In this document: one piece after another, positions 24,146 through 36,316 of the stretch
Position numbering within the stretch: position 1 is the first letter of the stretch
Layout of the letters: each line of letters begins with the position of its first letter
Source: Porphyra umbilicalis
Lineage: Eukaryota > Rhodophyta > Bangiophyceae > Bangiales > Bangiaceae
Length of the DNA stretch: 64,000 bases
Assembly (NCBI GenBank): GCA_002049455.2
Contig: KV918830.1
Coordinates: 186,001-250,000, forward strand
Direction of reading: 5' to 3'
Notes under the pieces: generated by a model
Told to the model about the DNA's origin: nothing
What the model saw: only the letters and a program-made list of their open reading frames with translations
Databases searched by the model: none
Program-made: the position numbers and the translations under genes

Positions 24146-25381
24146 GTGGTCGACCCCCGCTTCAAGGGACTACTGTCGACAGAGCGGTACCGGCTGGCGC
24201 AGCAAGGAGGCCGCCTACACCTCCCCCGAGGCAAGTCCATCCGCGGCATTCGCGCGGACGTCAAGGCATTGATGCACATCTCGCGGCAGTTCCCGGGTGA
24301 CACCCCGCTGGGGTTGGTGGCGTTCCTCGGAAAATTACAGACGGCGTGCGACGGGAGCGGCCTAAATGAGGGGACGGAATTGACACTGCTGCAGTACTTC
24401 GTCACGGGCGAGGTGCTCGGGGTGCTCCAGCGCGCCAAGGATGGGCATGCCTCGCGGCAGCTCACGTACAAGCGCGCGGTCTGCGCCCTGCTCAACGAGT
24501 ACCTCGACGGGGACGACCTGGTGGACCACCTCCAGTCGCTCATGCAAGCGTCCGAGGAGACGTGGGAGGACGAGCACTACTTCGCGAACCGCATCCTCGA
24601 TGCCAACCGCGTCTTGGACTTGGTCCTGCAAGAGTCCGAGCTGAAGAGTATCCTACTCAAGGGCGTCGGACGGGGGGTCCGGGCCCTGGGGAGGAACTTC
24701 AACACCCAGGGCCGGACCTTGTCCAAACTACGCAAGCTCCTCGCTGAGACAGGAGCAGCCACGCGCGAGGCCCGGGGGGTCAAGCTCCAAGCCAAGCACA
24801 AGGGAGGCACCCCCCGGTCGGGCGTCGGCGAAAAACGGGAGGCCCGTCAGGCCCGGCCGGCGGCGTCCGTCGCCCTCCCGTTGGGAGCCGCCTTCGCCGC
24901 GGCCGCCGTGGCCGTCACGGATGACGGGACCAAGGCAGAGCGGGCCGAGTGGGCAGCGGTACTGGCCGCGTCGGGGACGCCCGTTGAGTACGGGTCCCCG
25001 GGCGACGTTCGGTACTACCGGTGGATAGCCTTTTGCACGTGTCGGGCTGGAAACAACAGCCCGCGTGGGGCGGGCGCCCGGAGCTGTACCCCGGTTTTAC
25101 GGGGGCGGGGCGCGGGCGCGGCACCCTGGTGCCGCGCACCCCTTTGCCCCCGCGGGCGGGTACCGTCTTCGCGCACTCCGACCGCCCCCCACGTTTCCCC
25201 CGTGGCAGGGCCCCTCCACCTTGCGGTGGCGCATGAAGCGGCGCGCCCGAGGCGAGGGTCCCGCCCCGGCGGCGGGGGACCTGCTCGTTTTGTGGCCACT
25301 TGGGACACTGGGTGTGGGAGTGCTTCGCCCAGTCACCCGAGGGGCGTGACCACGGACGCTGTTGAAACGCAGTGGGGATAG
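24146..25381 (+). other. gag-like region of the second element (fossil)
   Basis: The frame has no ATG at its start. It contains the helical capsid-like segment also found in the first element. A CX2CX4HX4C zinc-knuckle signature is encoded near 25281-25325 in another frame. Confidence 0.65.
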
Positions 25382-26000
25382 GTCTTGGGGGACCACGGTG
25401 AAGTGGTTGAGTGGCTTGAGCTAGTGTGTGTGTGTGCGAACGTGCTTTGTCGGTTGTCCAAAGGTTCTCCCGCCTCTCCCAACCGAAGGCAGCTCTCAAA
25501 TAGTCCCCACCGGCCTAAGTGCTCCCTCCTCTCGCGCCCACACCGACGCCCACGCCCTCGCACCAAACCGAATCACTCACCAAATCAAAAGCCACTAGAG
25601 CAAAGCGAAGATCAAATCCAAAACATGCCAAAAGTAACGCCCCAAGATGACCCAACACGAATGTGTGCAACTTGACCACGTCTTGCAAATGTACCATGTG
25701 GGGTACCATAAGGGTCACCGACCATCATCCATCCGCGAACCGCCAGTGGAGTCGGCGATGCGCATCACATTCCAACAGACGCGCGCTACGCGAGGCCGTC
25801 GCGGCACACCGGAATGGGCGGGGACCCGCACCGCCGGCGCCCTTGCCTCTGGGCGCGGGACCGCCCGTCGCGCCCCTGCCGCCGGCCATAACCACCCGGG
25901 CTTCCGGCCCGCCGGGCACGGCCGCGTTCGTCCACGACGTAGAAACGGATGATCGGGCGCACCCAGAAGCTGCGGGCAACTAGGGGGCGAGCTCCTCCGA
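25382..26000. other. unexplained 600-bp stretch inside the second element
   Basis: No gag or pol similarity is visible here. The first half is more A/T-rich than its surroundings, with a short TGTGTGTGTG run near 25425. It could be an insertion in the fossil or diverged linker sequence. Confidence 0.35.
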
Positions 26001-26519
26001 GGAGTGGGCCGCGGGCGCCGACGACGCGGGACGCGGAGACGGCCGCCCTTGTCACGCCCAGGGAAACGCGTAAGGGGCTGCTCCATGAGTGGGCTGCCTA
26101 CGGGCGTCGTCCGTCTCAAGGCACACCGGCACTGCTACATCACGGCGACCCGCCTGCGCCAGGTCCGCAAGAGGCGCGCAGCGGCGGGATTTACGCCAGC
26201 GCCCTCCTTCTGCCCCCGTTTCCTAGAGCGGCCCGGCAAGGGCAGCAGTGCCGCGGCAGAAGGACCGAACCGCCCCACCGTCCCGGCGGCGCCGGAGGCC
26301 ACCAAGACTGTAGCTTCGCCTCCGCCAGTCGCCGCAACGGTACTGGCCCTTGGCCACACCGACTTCCGACCGTGGGGCGGTGGGGATGGCATCCCGGCGG
26401 ACACGCCCGCCAATGGGGCACGCACCGGGGAAAGGCTCCGACGGCGCCTGCGTGGGCGCGCCCGGCGCGAGCGTAGCCGCTTTCGCCACCACGCCACCGC
26501 CGTCGCGGACCCCGTCGGT

Positions 26520-28606
26520 GCGCCGGACACCCTGTCCGGGGGCGGGGAATTGCTACTTTTCAGCCTCCACAACTACCGCATAGTGGCCTCGCTGGGCCTG
26601 GACAAGCTGTCCCTCGTCGCGTTCGGCGTCGTCGTAGATATGGGAGCGGGCCCTAACCTGGTCCACCGGAACGCCCTCGCCCCTAACTGGCTCCGCCAGG
26701 TGGTCACCTCCAGGGAGGAAGAGCAGGTACGCCTCCGGGACGCCAACAACGCGCGGTTGCGCACACTCGGTACCGTCACGCTGTGGCTCCAGACGGGCGC
26801 CCGGATCGTCTCTGTGCCCTTCCTCGTCGTCGACGACTAGTCGGTTCCAGTTATCCTGGGCTGTACGTTCATCGACAACAACGCCCCCGCCATCCTGCCT
26901 CCGGACCGGTCCATCCGTTGGACGGACGGGTCCGTCACGGCGATCCTGCGGGGGCCATTGAACGATGGCGACCGCTCGATGGGCATCTCCCGCGTTCTAC
27001 GCTCGACACACAGGACGCGGCTCCCCCCGTCGGCGGCGACGGTCGTCTGGGTGCGAACCAGATGGGGGGGCGTGGGCCAGGTTGTTGGCGCCTTGCGCCT
27101 GTTCACGACACATGGTGTCACCATCGCCAACGGCGTGCACGACTTCGTGCCGGGGCTATCCTTCCCGGTCATCGTGACCAATTTCAAAGCGCGTGAGGTC
27201 ATCCTCCGGCAGAGAGCCAACGTCGGCTACGTCGAGCTGCTCACGACGGGCGTCGTGCAGGTGCCCCACGGGGCTTTCCATGAGACGCTGCCCGCCCTAG
27301 CTTTCACGACGGCAGCGGCCGCCGAGGGCGCGGTGGGGGCGGTGTCGGGCGCACGGTGCGACCCTACACCGGAGCGGGGCCCAGACACGACGGCGCCACT
27401 GGACGGGGGGCCCGCGACGCCCGCGCGACCCCGGGATCCGGGCAAAGGCGACGCCCTGCCGGCCGCAGTGGCACCCGGACCCCATCCCCAAGTGGAGGAC
27501 ATAGAGTGACACTCCGGCTGCCCAAGTGCCGGTTCTTTCGTAAGACCATGGAGTATCTCAGGCACGAGCTCAAGCCAGGCCGGCTGGGCATGATGGACGC
27601 GCACACGCGTGCACTGCGCACGGCGCACTTCCCCACGACCCGCACGTAATTCCGGAGCTCCGTGCGGATGTGCAACGTCTTTCGCCGGTTCGTGCCGAAC
27701 TTCGCCCGGATGGCGGCGCCATTGACGAACTCATGGGGTCCACGGCCCCTGTCGTAGTGCCACCCGCCACGCCATTGCAGCAGCAGGCGTTCGACCGGCT
27801 CAAGGAGGCGCTCACGACCCCACCGATCGTCGCACTCCCGTGGCGCGGGCGGCAGTACGTCCCCGACGTGGATGCCTGCGGGACGCAATTGGGCGCCGCC
27901 CTGCTCCAGGAGCAAGACTACGGGAAGCTTCAGCCGGTCGCATACATCAGCCTGCGGCTGGCGACAAACGAACCCCCCTACGGGGTCACGGAGAAAGAGT
28001 GCCTGGCAGTCGTCTGGGCGTCGCTTAAGCTCCACCCCGACCTTAAGGGTGACCGCTTCCTCTTGCGCAAGGACCACGACTGCTTCCGGTGGATCCTCAA
28101 CATCGAGGGCTTGGGGAATACCCGCTTCGCACGCTGGTGCTTACGCCTGAGCGAGCTGGAGTTCGACGTTGCCTACAAGCCGGGTATTACGCAAAACATG
28201 GCGAATAGCATCCCCCGCCTGGAGTCCGGGGGCAGCGAAGAGACGGCGTTCGACGACGCCGTCCCCGTCTTCGCCGTCCGGGCCAATACGGTCCGGAACC
28301 TCGACGCCGCCAACTACGTCGGCGGCCCCACGGTCCGTGACATCTACCACGACGCGGTGCTCTCGGCCCAAGCCAAGAATGGGTACTTCCAAGAGGTTGT
28401 CAAGGCTCTGAACGCCAGCCGGCGCATCCCGTTCTTCGAGGACCCCGATGAGATACTCCGCCCACGCGCGGCACCTGACGGCGCACACCAAGTGGTGGTC
28501 CCGACCTCCTTGCAGGAGAAGGTCCTCCACGTGGAGCACGACGCGACCCTCGCGGGGCACCCCGGTGAGTCCCGCATGTACGCGGCGATGCGGCGGTATT
28601 CCTACT
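26520..28606 (+). other. pol remnants of the second element (fossil)
   Basis: A retroviral-type protease loop (VVDMGAGPNLVHRNAL) lies near 26635. It is followed by the linker segment shared with the first element (WVRTRWGGVGQVV ... FPVIVTNF), RNase H (VPDVDACGTQLGAALLQE ... KDHDCFRWILNIEG) and the first part of the integrase zinc head (VEHDATLAGHPGESRMYAAMRRY), where the element ends. Confidence 0.8.
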
Positions 28607-28608
28607 GA

Positions 28609-31234
28609 GTGGGAATCAGGGGTTGTCATGGATATATCTTGGCGGTGGCGACGTCGACGTGGACGAAGGTGGAAGTAGTCCTTCCGCGTCAACGACCGAT
28701 ACTGAATTCTTCAGCCTTTCAGAGGAGGAAAGTGCCAAATTTTCTTCTCGTCGAAAGCTGCTCTGTTACGGCTATTTGTACGGGCGTGCACAGTTGCCAC
28801 CAAGACAGTACGACATCATGCGCAGCATAGATAATTCTTTCTCGTCAACAGAGAAGTGGTCATTCCGGCAGCGTCTGCAGCAAGTGAGAGCAAAGCTTCT
28901 GCTCGCAGCTGCATTTTTGAAAGAGCAGGTGACATCCAGGTAGTTCTTGTCGGGAAAAGGAAACTCAACATGGACGCTTCCTGACGTTGTCGTGCCGTAC
29001 ACGACCTTCTCAGAACATGTGAGGCGAGACTTCGCCGACTCATTGACAGCCGCCATTTTGCATGATGAGGGTGACGCATTTCTTCGGACAGTGGACAGCC
29101 CGACAGAGTTCTTCCAGAATGTGGCGGTGACCGATCTTGGGCACTATAACTTTCGGCGTCAGATCAGACGGGATGGCAGGCTCTGCGCGGTCGGAGACAG
29201 TGTCTCCCTGGCCATATGGGCGTCGGTGAGGCTCAAGGCTAAGCTACAGAATACGTGGATGGCCACAGACGGCGAAGTCCAAAACTGGGATAACAGTGTA
29301 TGTGTGGGGGGAACCCCCTCTCCTCTGATGACGCGATCCCCCCGGTATGAGCCGGGGGAGGGGACGCGAGCACACACGCAATGCCCCTAGAGGGAGCGGT
29401 GTGCGGCGCCCCTTCGGGGCGCATGCCAGGTGGCGCTTAGGGCCACCCCCGAGGCTGACATCCCCCTTTCGCAGAGACAAAGGGGGGGCAGGGCCTGACG
29501 CGGACGAGGGGCCACGCGACCCCTCGATCCTGGCCCCCTAGAGGGGCCTGGGAGCTTGTGGATTCTCCTTTGCCTGGAGAGAAGCCCGGGGCCGAGATAA
29601 GATCTCGGCCACTGTCGATATTCCACTAGTACTTCGATCGGAGACTTGAAAATCTGGGGATAAGTCCCTCGTGATGTATTGGGCAATTTCAGTCTAAGCT
29701 GGCTTAAATCCAGGGACCATATCTCTCTTCCAGTGGAAGGGGGTCCCCTGATCCGTGGCAGGGGCCACCAGGACCCCGCATCAGGGAACGTGGCCCGTCG
29801 GGCCCCGGCCCCCCTACGACCGTCTTTTCCTGGGTCGGGATTGTGCACGTCCTGCGTCTTGTTTCTGAGGGTATATGAGTGTATGCTTTGGGGTCATCGT
29901 GCGTACTCGAATAAATCAGCGTTGCGTTTGCATTAGTTCCGGCGTTCTGGTGCGCTCCGCGCCCTGTGATCCAGGCATTTGTGTTCTTTCTCCTTTGTGT
30001 GGCTCCGCATCCTGTGCTGGGTTTTCTGACGGGGCGGTGCCCCGTTGGCTTTGCGGGCAGAAACCACCACAGTATGACGCTTTTACAGGGGGATACGCAC
30101 TGCTCCACATTCACCATGTCGCTGGCATGTTTGGATCTTTAATGGAAGCTAAGCTATACAATACAATTGGCGCTCCCATCGTGGAGCACTGTGCTAGCTG
30201 CGATATCGTCCGTCTAAGGTTGACTTCAGAAAGAAAGGAGCTCGCGCTGAGCAGCACAACGATTTTCGACGTCAGAAACGCTCGATATGCCCGCGTTCAA
30301 GAATGTGATGTTGCTGTAAAGGGCGCTGTCCTTGGTGATGGTCTGAGCTCTGAGGCAACAATAAAAGAAGCGCTTTTTCTGAAAGGAATGCGGAAAGGTC
30401 CTGGCGGCCAGTTCAAGGGTTGGTTCGAGACACATGGGGCTGAAAAATTTGACGTCCACGAGCACGTCGTAGTGGCGCCATCTCATCTCCTATTTTTCAA
30501 TCAAGCCGGCCCGCCACATCAACAGGTTTACAATGCGCTAACAAGCCCTCAAAGGGACGACTTTGTGAAAGACAGGCGTGCGTGTTTCCGGTATGTGCCC
30601 TGACATACCGTTCTCCCGGCCTCTGAGCCAAATAAGATGGGTGGCACAACCTTGTCCATGTCCGTTTACGCTGTTTTTCTCACTATTCCTCCGAGTGTGC
30701 TGGATGACATGCACTCATAATTCGTTTCACCGGCGTTGGCAGTGTCCGCTCTCGCGGCGCTCAAAGCTCTACGTGCGTTTACAAACGCATTGTTCTCCTG
30801 CCCAACAACTCGAAACGACGGGGAACATGCCGTCCGCTGCAAGCCAACCGTTCACACGCTACAGCTATTGGGTTGTCCTCTGCTCAATGAGCTTGGATCC
30901 CTCACAAGCAAAGAGATCAACTGGGAAAAGCCAATCGTGCACAGAGTCCCTGAGCTTCTTTATCGGACCCTGCCACTTGTGAATATTGAGCCGGCTGTAT
31001 GCGAGTTGCTGTTCGAAAAGCTCCATCAATCTTCCAAGAGAGAATATGGGCAGAGCAACAGCCACTATCCTGCTGGCTTCTCGATGCAGAGATGGCAATG
31101 CTAGAACTAGAAGACCCTTCGACACGGTGTATTGTGACCTGCGAGACAGCGAAAGAGCTGGCTCTCGCCCTACGATCTCCGTCGGCTTTCCGATTGTTCT
31201 CCAAACGGTCCGGTTTTCCATTCAAATGTGGTTG
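28609..31234 (+). pseudogene. CACTA/Tnp2-like transposase, fragment A, interrupted by a solo LTR
   Basis: Plus-strand frames are homologous to the intact transposase at 51597-54503. From 28690 there is LCYGYLYGRAQLPPRQYDIM (copy C: LCFGYLFGRARVTFRQYDVM). From 28947 there is LPDVVVPYTTFSEHVRRDFADSLTAAILH, and after 30072 YDAF ... EHCASCDIVRLRLTSERKEL. Then LAALKALRAFTNALFS ... HRVPELLYRTLPLVNIEPAVCELLFEKLHQ follows, and the C-terminus LFSKRSGFPFKCG ends at 31234. About 170 residues that include the first catalytic Asp are missing at the position where the solo LTR now sits, and there are further breaks. It is more diverged from copy C than copy B is. It begins exactly where the second LTR element stops. 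Confidence 0.85.
29303..30071. mobile_element. solo LTR, 769 bp, with 5-bp target duplication
   Basis: The insert begins TGTGGGGGG and ends CCACCACA (near-perfect inverted ends, TG...CA), and is flanked by GTATG on both sides (29298-29302 and 30072-30076). It interrupts the transposase fragment. Size, TG/CA ends and a 5-bp duplication fit a solo LTR of a family different from the two chromoviruses. Orientation is undetermined. Confidence 0.7.
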
Positions 31235-31492
31235 ATTTTGTGTCGTGACCTGTCGAGTGCGATCTGCTTCACATATTTTGTGCCTGAACTATAAACATAA
31301 CCATATTGTTTTTCACGAGTGGACAACAAGCGTTTTCCTGCAGAACAACGCGACGCGAAAATTTCAGTTCAGCTAATCCCGAAGCCCTTTTTGTGGGAAG
31401 ATGTCTGCTTTATCGATGATGAGTTGTGGGCCTAAAACCTTCGCTTGCATTGGGAAGTTGGGTTGTCGCGAAATTGGAAAACAACGAAGGTG

Positions 31493-32550
31493 TCGATGAT
31501 AAACAGGAATATCTTGCTGACGACGGGCGCGCTCGTGGTGCTCGTGCTGGCGATGGACGCGGTGGCGATCGAAGTCAATAAGATGCGAGCGGACACGGCA
31601 CCCACCGCGCAAGCATTGGACATGAGCAGCATGCTCTTGAAGGATGCGTTCTTGGTCCTCGACGACGTGATGCCGCCGGTCGGCGCGCCGATGCAAATGG
31701 GGCACGCGCCCAACCTGACGCCCGTGGATGAGGACGAGACCCGCTGAGAGTGGCAGATGCTGATCAACAAGGTGGTGATGGCGGAGGTGGTGTTGTGCGT
31801 GGACGGGGTGATGGTCGACGTGACGGTGTCCAACGACGTGGCGACGGCGCCGCCGGCGGCGGCATCACCGGTTGTGAAGGCGGAGGAGGTGTCGATGATC
31901 AACAGGTCCATCGTGCTGACGACGGGCGTGCTCGTGGTGCTCGTTCTGGCAATGGACGCGGTGGCGATCGAAGTCAATAAGATGTGGGCGGACATGGCAC
32001 CCACCGCGCACGCGTTGGACGTGAGCAGCATGCTCTTGAAGGATGCGTTCTTGGTCCTCGACGACGTGATGCCGCCGGTCGGCGCGCCGATGCAGATGGT
32101 GCACGCGCCCAACCTGACGCCCGTGGATATGGACCAGACGCGCTGAGAGTGGCAGAAGCTGATCAACAAGGTGATGATGGCAGAGGTGGTGTAGTGCGAG
32201 GACGGGGTAATGGTCGACGTGACGGTCACCAACGACTCGGCGACGGCGTTGCAGGCGGCGGTATTGCCAGTGGTGACGGTGGAGGAGACGTCGATGATCA
32301 ACATGTCCATCGTGCTGGTGACGGGCGTGCTCGTGGTGCTCGTGCTGGCGATGGACGCGGTGATAATAGCGGTCAACAAGATGCGGGCGGAAATGGCACT
32401 CACCGCGCAAGCGTTGGACGTGAGCAGCATGCCCTTGACGGACGCGTTGGTGGTCGTCACCGAATTGAGGGCGGCAGCCGGCGGGCGACCATACATGGGG
32501 CATGTGCCGAAGACGGGGCCGACGCGCTCAGCGGAATGGATGGAGGCGGC
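31493..32550 (+). repeat. 399-bp tandem repeat in the large gene of copy B
   Basis: The word TCGATGAT recurs at 31493, 31892 and 32291, exactly 399 bp apart (133 codons), and the sequence between repeats closely, with a partial third unit. Copy C has related sequence at the same place but with a 510-bp unit. The period being a multiple of three suggests selection on a coding frame. Confidence 0.85.
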
Positions 32551-35034
32551 GACGGCCAGGCCGGTGGGGTTCAGAAGGGGAGGGACGGCCAGAGTGGGCA
32601 TGTGTCCGGAGACAGTGACGGTCGAGGAAGCCGTGGCCGCCCAGGTGACGACGCTGCTAGTGATGATCATATTCGGGGTGGCAAAGGCATGTGCCCTGCG
32701 CGTGCCGGCACGCCCTCGGCGGAGCCCCGTGCGGCCATCTGCACAACGAGAGGTGCCGGCGCTGTGGGCCGGTCTGTGGAACTGTCGGATTTTGTGGCTG
32801 GGTTTGGCCTGAACTCGATGGATTTGGGTCGCGCGTCATGTCGCGGGAATGCGTTAAATAGCTTGGACTCGGCCGACCTAGTCGTCCTCGCCACCTGTGC
32901 TTCTATGTCCCACTGTGCTCGCAACAAACATGCAGAAGAATGCGGAGGTGACTCACAGGAGACGCCCACGTCCAATCTCCGAAATACAACTGCGGTTCAC
33001 GGAGATGCAGCACAGGGTGCGACTGGTGCCGAAGCCATGCGTGGAGTGCCACGCCTGGGTGCCAATAATGGCGTGCCGGCTGCAGTGCGTGTGGCGCCAG
33101 GCCGGGGCCCCACTGCTGGCGAGCCAGTTGCCGACGTTGCCAACGACATGGAATCAGTGCTACGTAGTGCCCCTGCCGATGGCGACACAGATACAGGTCG
33201 CTCACATGAAGCATCACGTGTGCGCGAAGTACCGCCAATCATCGAGATCGGCACATTACAGCGGCGTCTGATTGACTTTCACGCAAGTCCAATTTCTTCT
33301 GTAAGTGCCGTTCCGAAGCTCGGACTGCACGGTCTGATTCGATCCAATCTGGCATCGATTTGGACTTCCTGTGCGTATGTGTTCCGAGTGGTCCCACCCG
33401 AGGTGCGCCCTATTCCGAGCAGGGCTCCAAAGCGACTGGTCGGGGAAAAGGTCAGGGTGCGCATTCAAGGCTTCCCACAGTTTCCGACTATGGTCAGCGA
33501 CACGTTCGATGGTCACCGTGCTATAGACCGCAGCGTGAAGGGAAGACAGCTACAAAGTCAGTTACCATCGGAAGGCGAGAGGTGGATGTCAGCCAGCGAC
33601 CTCAAGGCCAATATTGATGAAAGCACCAATGCTTTGCTTTTCCGGTACAAAAACCTCACTGTTTCGAGCTTCCTGAAGAGCGTGAACGACGCCAGTGTGA
33701 CCTTCGTTCGAAAGGTGAGCGCTGCTGGCCACGAGAAGGCGATAATGGGTCCTGGGAAGCCTCACACAGCTGATGTGTACTATGCGTTGGACTTGTCCCC
33801 TGAAAATGAGGGCGGGTGCAGCAGGAGTCTGGAAGATCCCGCGGGCAAGGCCAGACTGGGCATGTCCTTCCCCACCGCCAAACTGCAGAACCCGCGAACC
33901 CTGAACCATCATAGTATGCTCGCGGCGGGGTCAACATGTGAAGGCGTCAACACCAACTTTCTGTACATGGGAACCATGGGATACTTCTTCAGCTGGCACG
34001 TAAAGGACAGCCTGCTCTTGTCCGTAGCGTACTTGCAGACCGGGGCGAGGAAATACTGGTTCTTTGTGCCCAGATCCGAGCGCCCCCTGATGGTGCGCGT
34101 TCTGAAAGAAGACATGGACCCAGACGTGCTGAAGGCTGCTGGAAGAGATGCGTGGGCGGTTCTAGCGAAGAAGGCCGTGTTGTGACCAACTACTTTCTTC
34201 CTTTCTCACAGAATAAGAGCTGGGTTCGACGCAATGGAGGTCGGGGACTATGTCGTGACTGGCTACAGGGTGCCCCACAGTGGATTTAACTCAGGTAAAA
34301 ACGTGGCGTCGGCTGTGAATCTGGCGTGTACTGGCTGGCTTTCCTATGCAATCGAGCACGCGGCGCAGTCGCGAGGAAAGTTGGCGATCCTCATCTCATT
34401 TGGGAAGCCGTTGGTCTTGGCCGCTATGAAGCTCGTTGATGGAGAATGGTGGGTCGGCGATGCGAAGACCTACGAAGCTTGCGACCCAGCCGAGTTCCGA
34501 CCGGGACCTCCGCGTGATGGTGGCCTACCTCACGCAGTACCTCAACCGCGTCCTGGCGTACATGAAAATCGATGCGCACCGTACTTGCGTTAGCAAGACG
34601 CCAACAGTCATGACACTCGATCGCGCTCCACAGCTTGTGCAGAACCTCGTTGCTGACAAAGCTGTCGGCACGAATGGGGACCCCCTGGAGATTACAAGTG
34701 GGGATGCTGCAATGGTGACTGACTACTCAGTAGACAGCGCGTCATGCCCCCACTGCGGAAGAGTGGCTTGGCTCTCCGTGGTTGTCTGCTAGAAGTGCAA
34801 TGAGGAGCTGAGAGATGAAGCAGCTAAGTTTGCGCCTTTTTTCTGCTTGGAGTGCGCGCCAGATGTATACGATGGCGAGCACGACCGACTCCGCAAGACT
34901 CCGCTACCAGGGACCCAATTCGTGGATGCTCATGTCCCTCTTGTGGTACAGCGACTTGCCAATGGCCGCGTGTCCTTGATGGTGGAGCACCTGAAGAACA
35001 TTGTGGCGGTTGATGGGGAAGAAGGGAGGTCGTA
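31984..35034 (+). pseudogene. large JmjC-domain gene, copy B, degenerate
   Basis: This is homologous to 45187-51378 of copy C. One frame runs unbroken from the Gly/Asp/His-rich repeat part into the JmjC part (31984-34185). In copy C the same junction carries a TAG. The JmjC core starts GVNTNFLYMGTMG then FFSWHVKDSLLLSVAYLQTGARKYWFFVP. The second metal ligand of the HxE motif is Lys here (WHVKD, against WHAED in copy C). A TGA at 34183-34185 replaces the Trp codon found in copy C, and the rest (EVGDYVVTGYRVPHSGFN, then the Cys cluster CPHCG) follows with further damage to about 35034. The enzyme would be inactive even if expressed. Confidence 0.8.
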
Positions 35035-35257
35035 ATGTGGCCGAAGAGTTTTTTTCGGCTGGTGTTTATTGTCTTTTTTTGAGACCTTGAATCTTCTTTG
35101 CAGTGGGCGGAGGGCCGATAATATGCCCTCTTGTGCGCAACATGCTGTCTGCATTCCCTTCTCATGGCAATCTCAGGCACTTTCTTCGTTTCCGACAGAT
35201 CGCACAAGCGACGAACGAAAAAGAATCAAAGCAGTGGAAGGCTATGCCACTGACTAG

Positions 35258-36316
35258 TGTCTATTCTACCATGAGTGCGACTCAATTGAGCCATCCCTTT
35301 GACTCATTTGAGTCTCAACAGAAATCGTCGATCCCAGCGTTCCTACATATGAGAATGGCCGATTTGGTGCCTACGAACTGACGTCGATGCGCTTCCAGAG
35401 AAAACTAGGGGGTGCCAAACCACCGGCTCCAGCTCCACGGAAGGGCAACCCCCTCAGCCCGATGTCTACAGAAAGAAACAGTCTTGAACGCACCAGGAAA
35501 TCCTATTTTGATGGGTCCGACGTCGACCCTCCGCTCCCCCCCCCCACCAGATGGCGAGAAAACGGCGATTTCATCTTGCAAATGCCAGTGCACCGAGCCC
35601 TGTCGACCTCGCCGGTGACCCTTTGCTCTCGCTCCCTGCAGTGGATAATGGCCACCGCGGGCTTGGACGGCTGTTGGTACACCCTGCTGATACTCTGAAC
35701 ACTACAGGAACTGGCAGCACCTCGACCATTGGTGGATTGAGTGGCCCTAAAACAGAGGGTGGTGGACGCCACAGGCCAGCCTTCGTCCCGCTCCGCCCCT
35801 CTCCCCTCACCGTAAATTACCTCCCCATGTGTTCACAATCTCTTGTCTCTGGGGCTCTCAGACCGCCCTCATGGTGTTGCTCGCCTTTTAGGACCACCTG
35901 TCCCCCCCCTGCCTGCATTCGTGCTCGCTGCCCCTGGAAGGGAAACCACCACGTAGGAGGTTGAGAAGATGTGGGAAACAGGCTCATCTGTAGATGCTGC
36001 GTGGTCCGTGAGTCTGCCTGGAGTGTTTCCGAGCTTCAGGGACGGGGGCACAGCAGAAAGCGACGAACTGGAGACAGCCTGCTGCCCTCAAGGCGGACGC
36101 CCTGGACGCGGAAAAAGTTGGCGCTTCCATGCGTCCTGAGGAAACTTGACTGTGAGTTCAAGCTCGGGTCGTTCGCCCAAGACTGAATAGCCACCGCTAA
36201 GACCATTTCCGTCGTCAGAATCGGCGTCTGACGAACTGTTCGTGCACGAGAGACCTCTCAAAATGCGACTCAATTGAGTCTTTGCGATTCAATTGAGCTA
36301 TCTGGTAGAATAGACA
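35258..36316. mobile_element. 1059-bp non-autonomous inverted-repeat element inserted in copy B
   Basis: The insert begins TGTCTATTCTACCA and ends with its exact reverse complement TGGTAGAATAGACA, flanked by CTAG on both sides (35254-35257 and 36317-36320). Copy C has the uninterrupted site (CTGACTAGCCAC near 51594). Because CTAG is palindromic the duplication may be TA, CTA/TAG or CTAG; with TA, the inverted repeat is 15 bp. The subterminal word GACTCAATTGAG recurs near both ends. No transposase domain is visible inside, so it must be mobilised in trans. It contains short frames only. Confidence 0.85.

Larger units (their letters stand above)
22082..28606 (+). mobile_element. second Ty3/gypsy element, truncated and broken
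   Basis: This plus-strand relative of the first chromovirus has a 5' LTR, primer site, gag-like region, protease-like stretch, RNase H and the start of integrase. No 3' LTR is seen; the element stops abruptly near 28606, where unrelated transposon sequence begins. The reverse transcriptase part is mostly absent. It is clearly broken in several places and older or more decayed than the first element. Because no second LTR exists, LTR dating is impossible. Confidence 0.85.
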
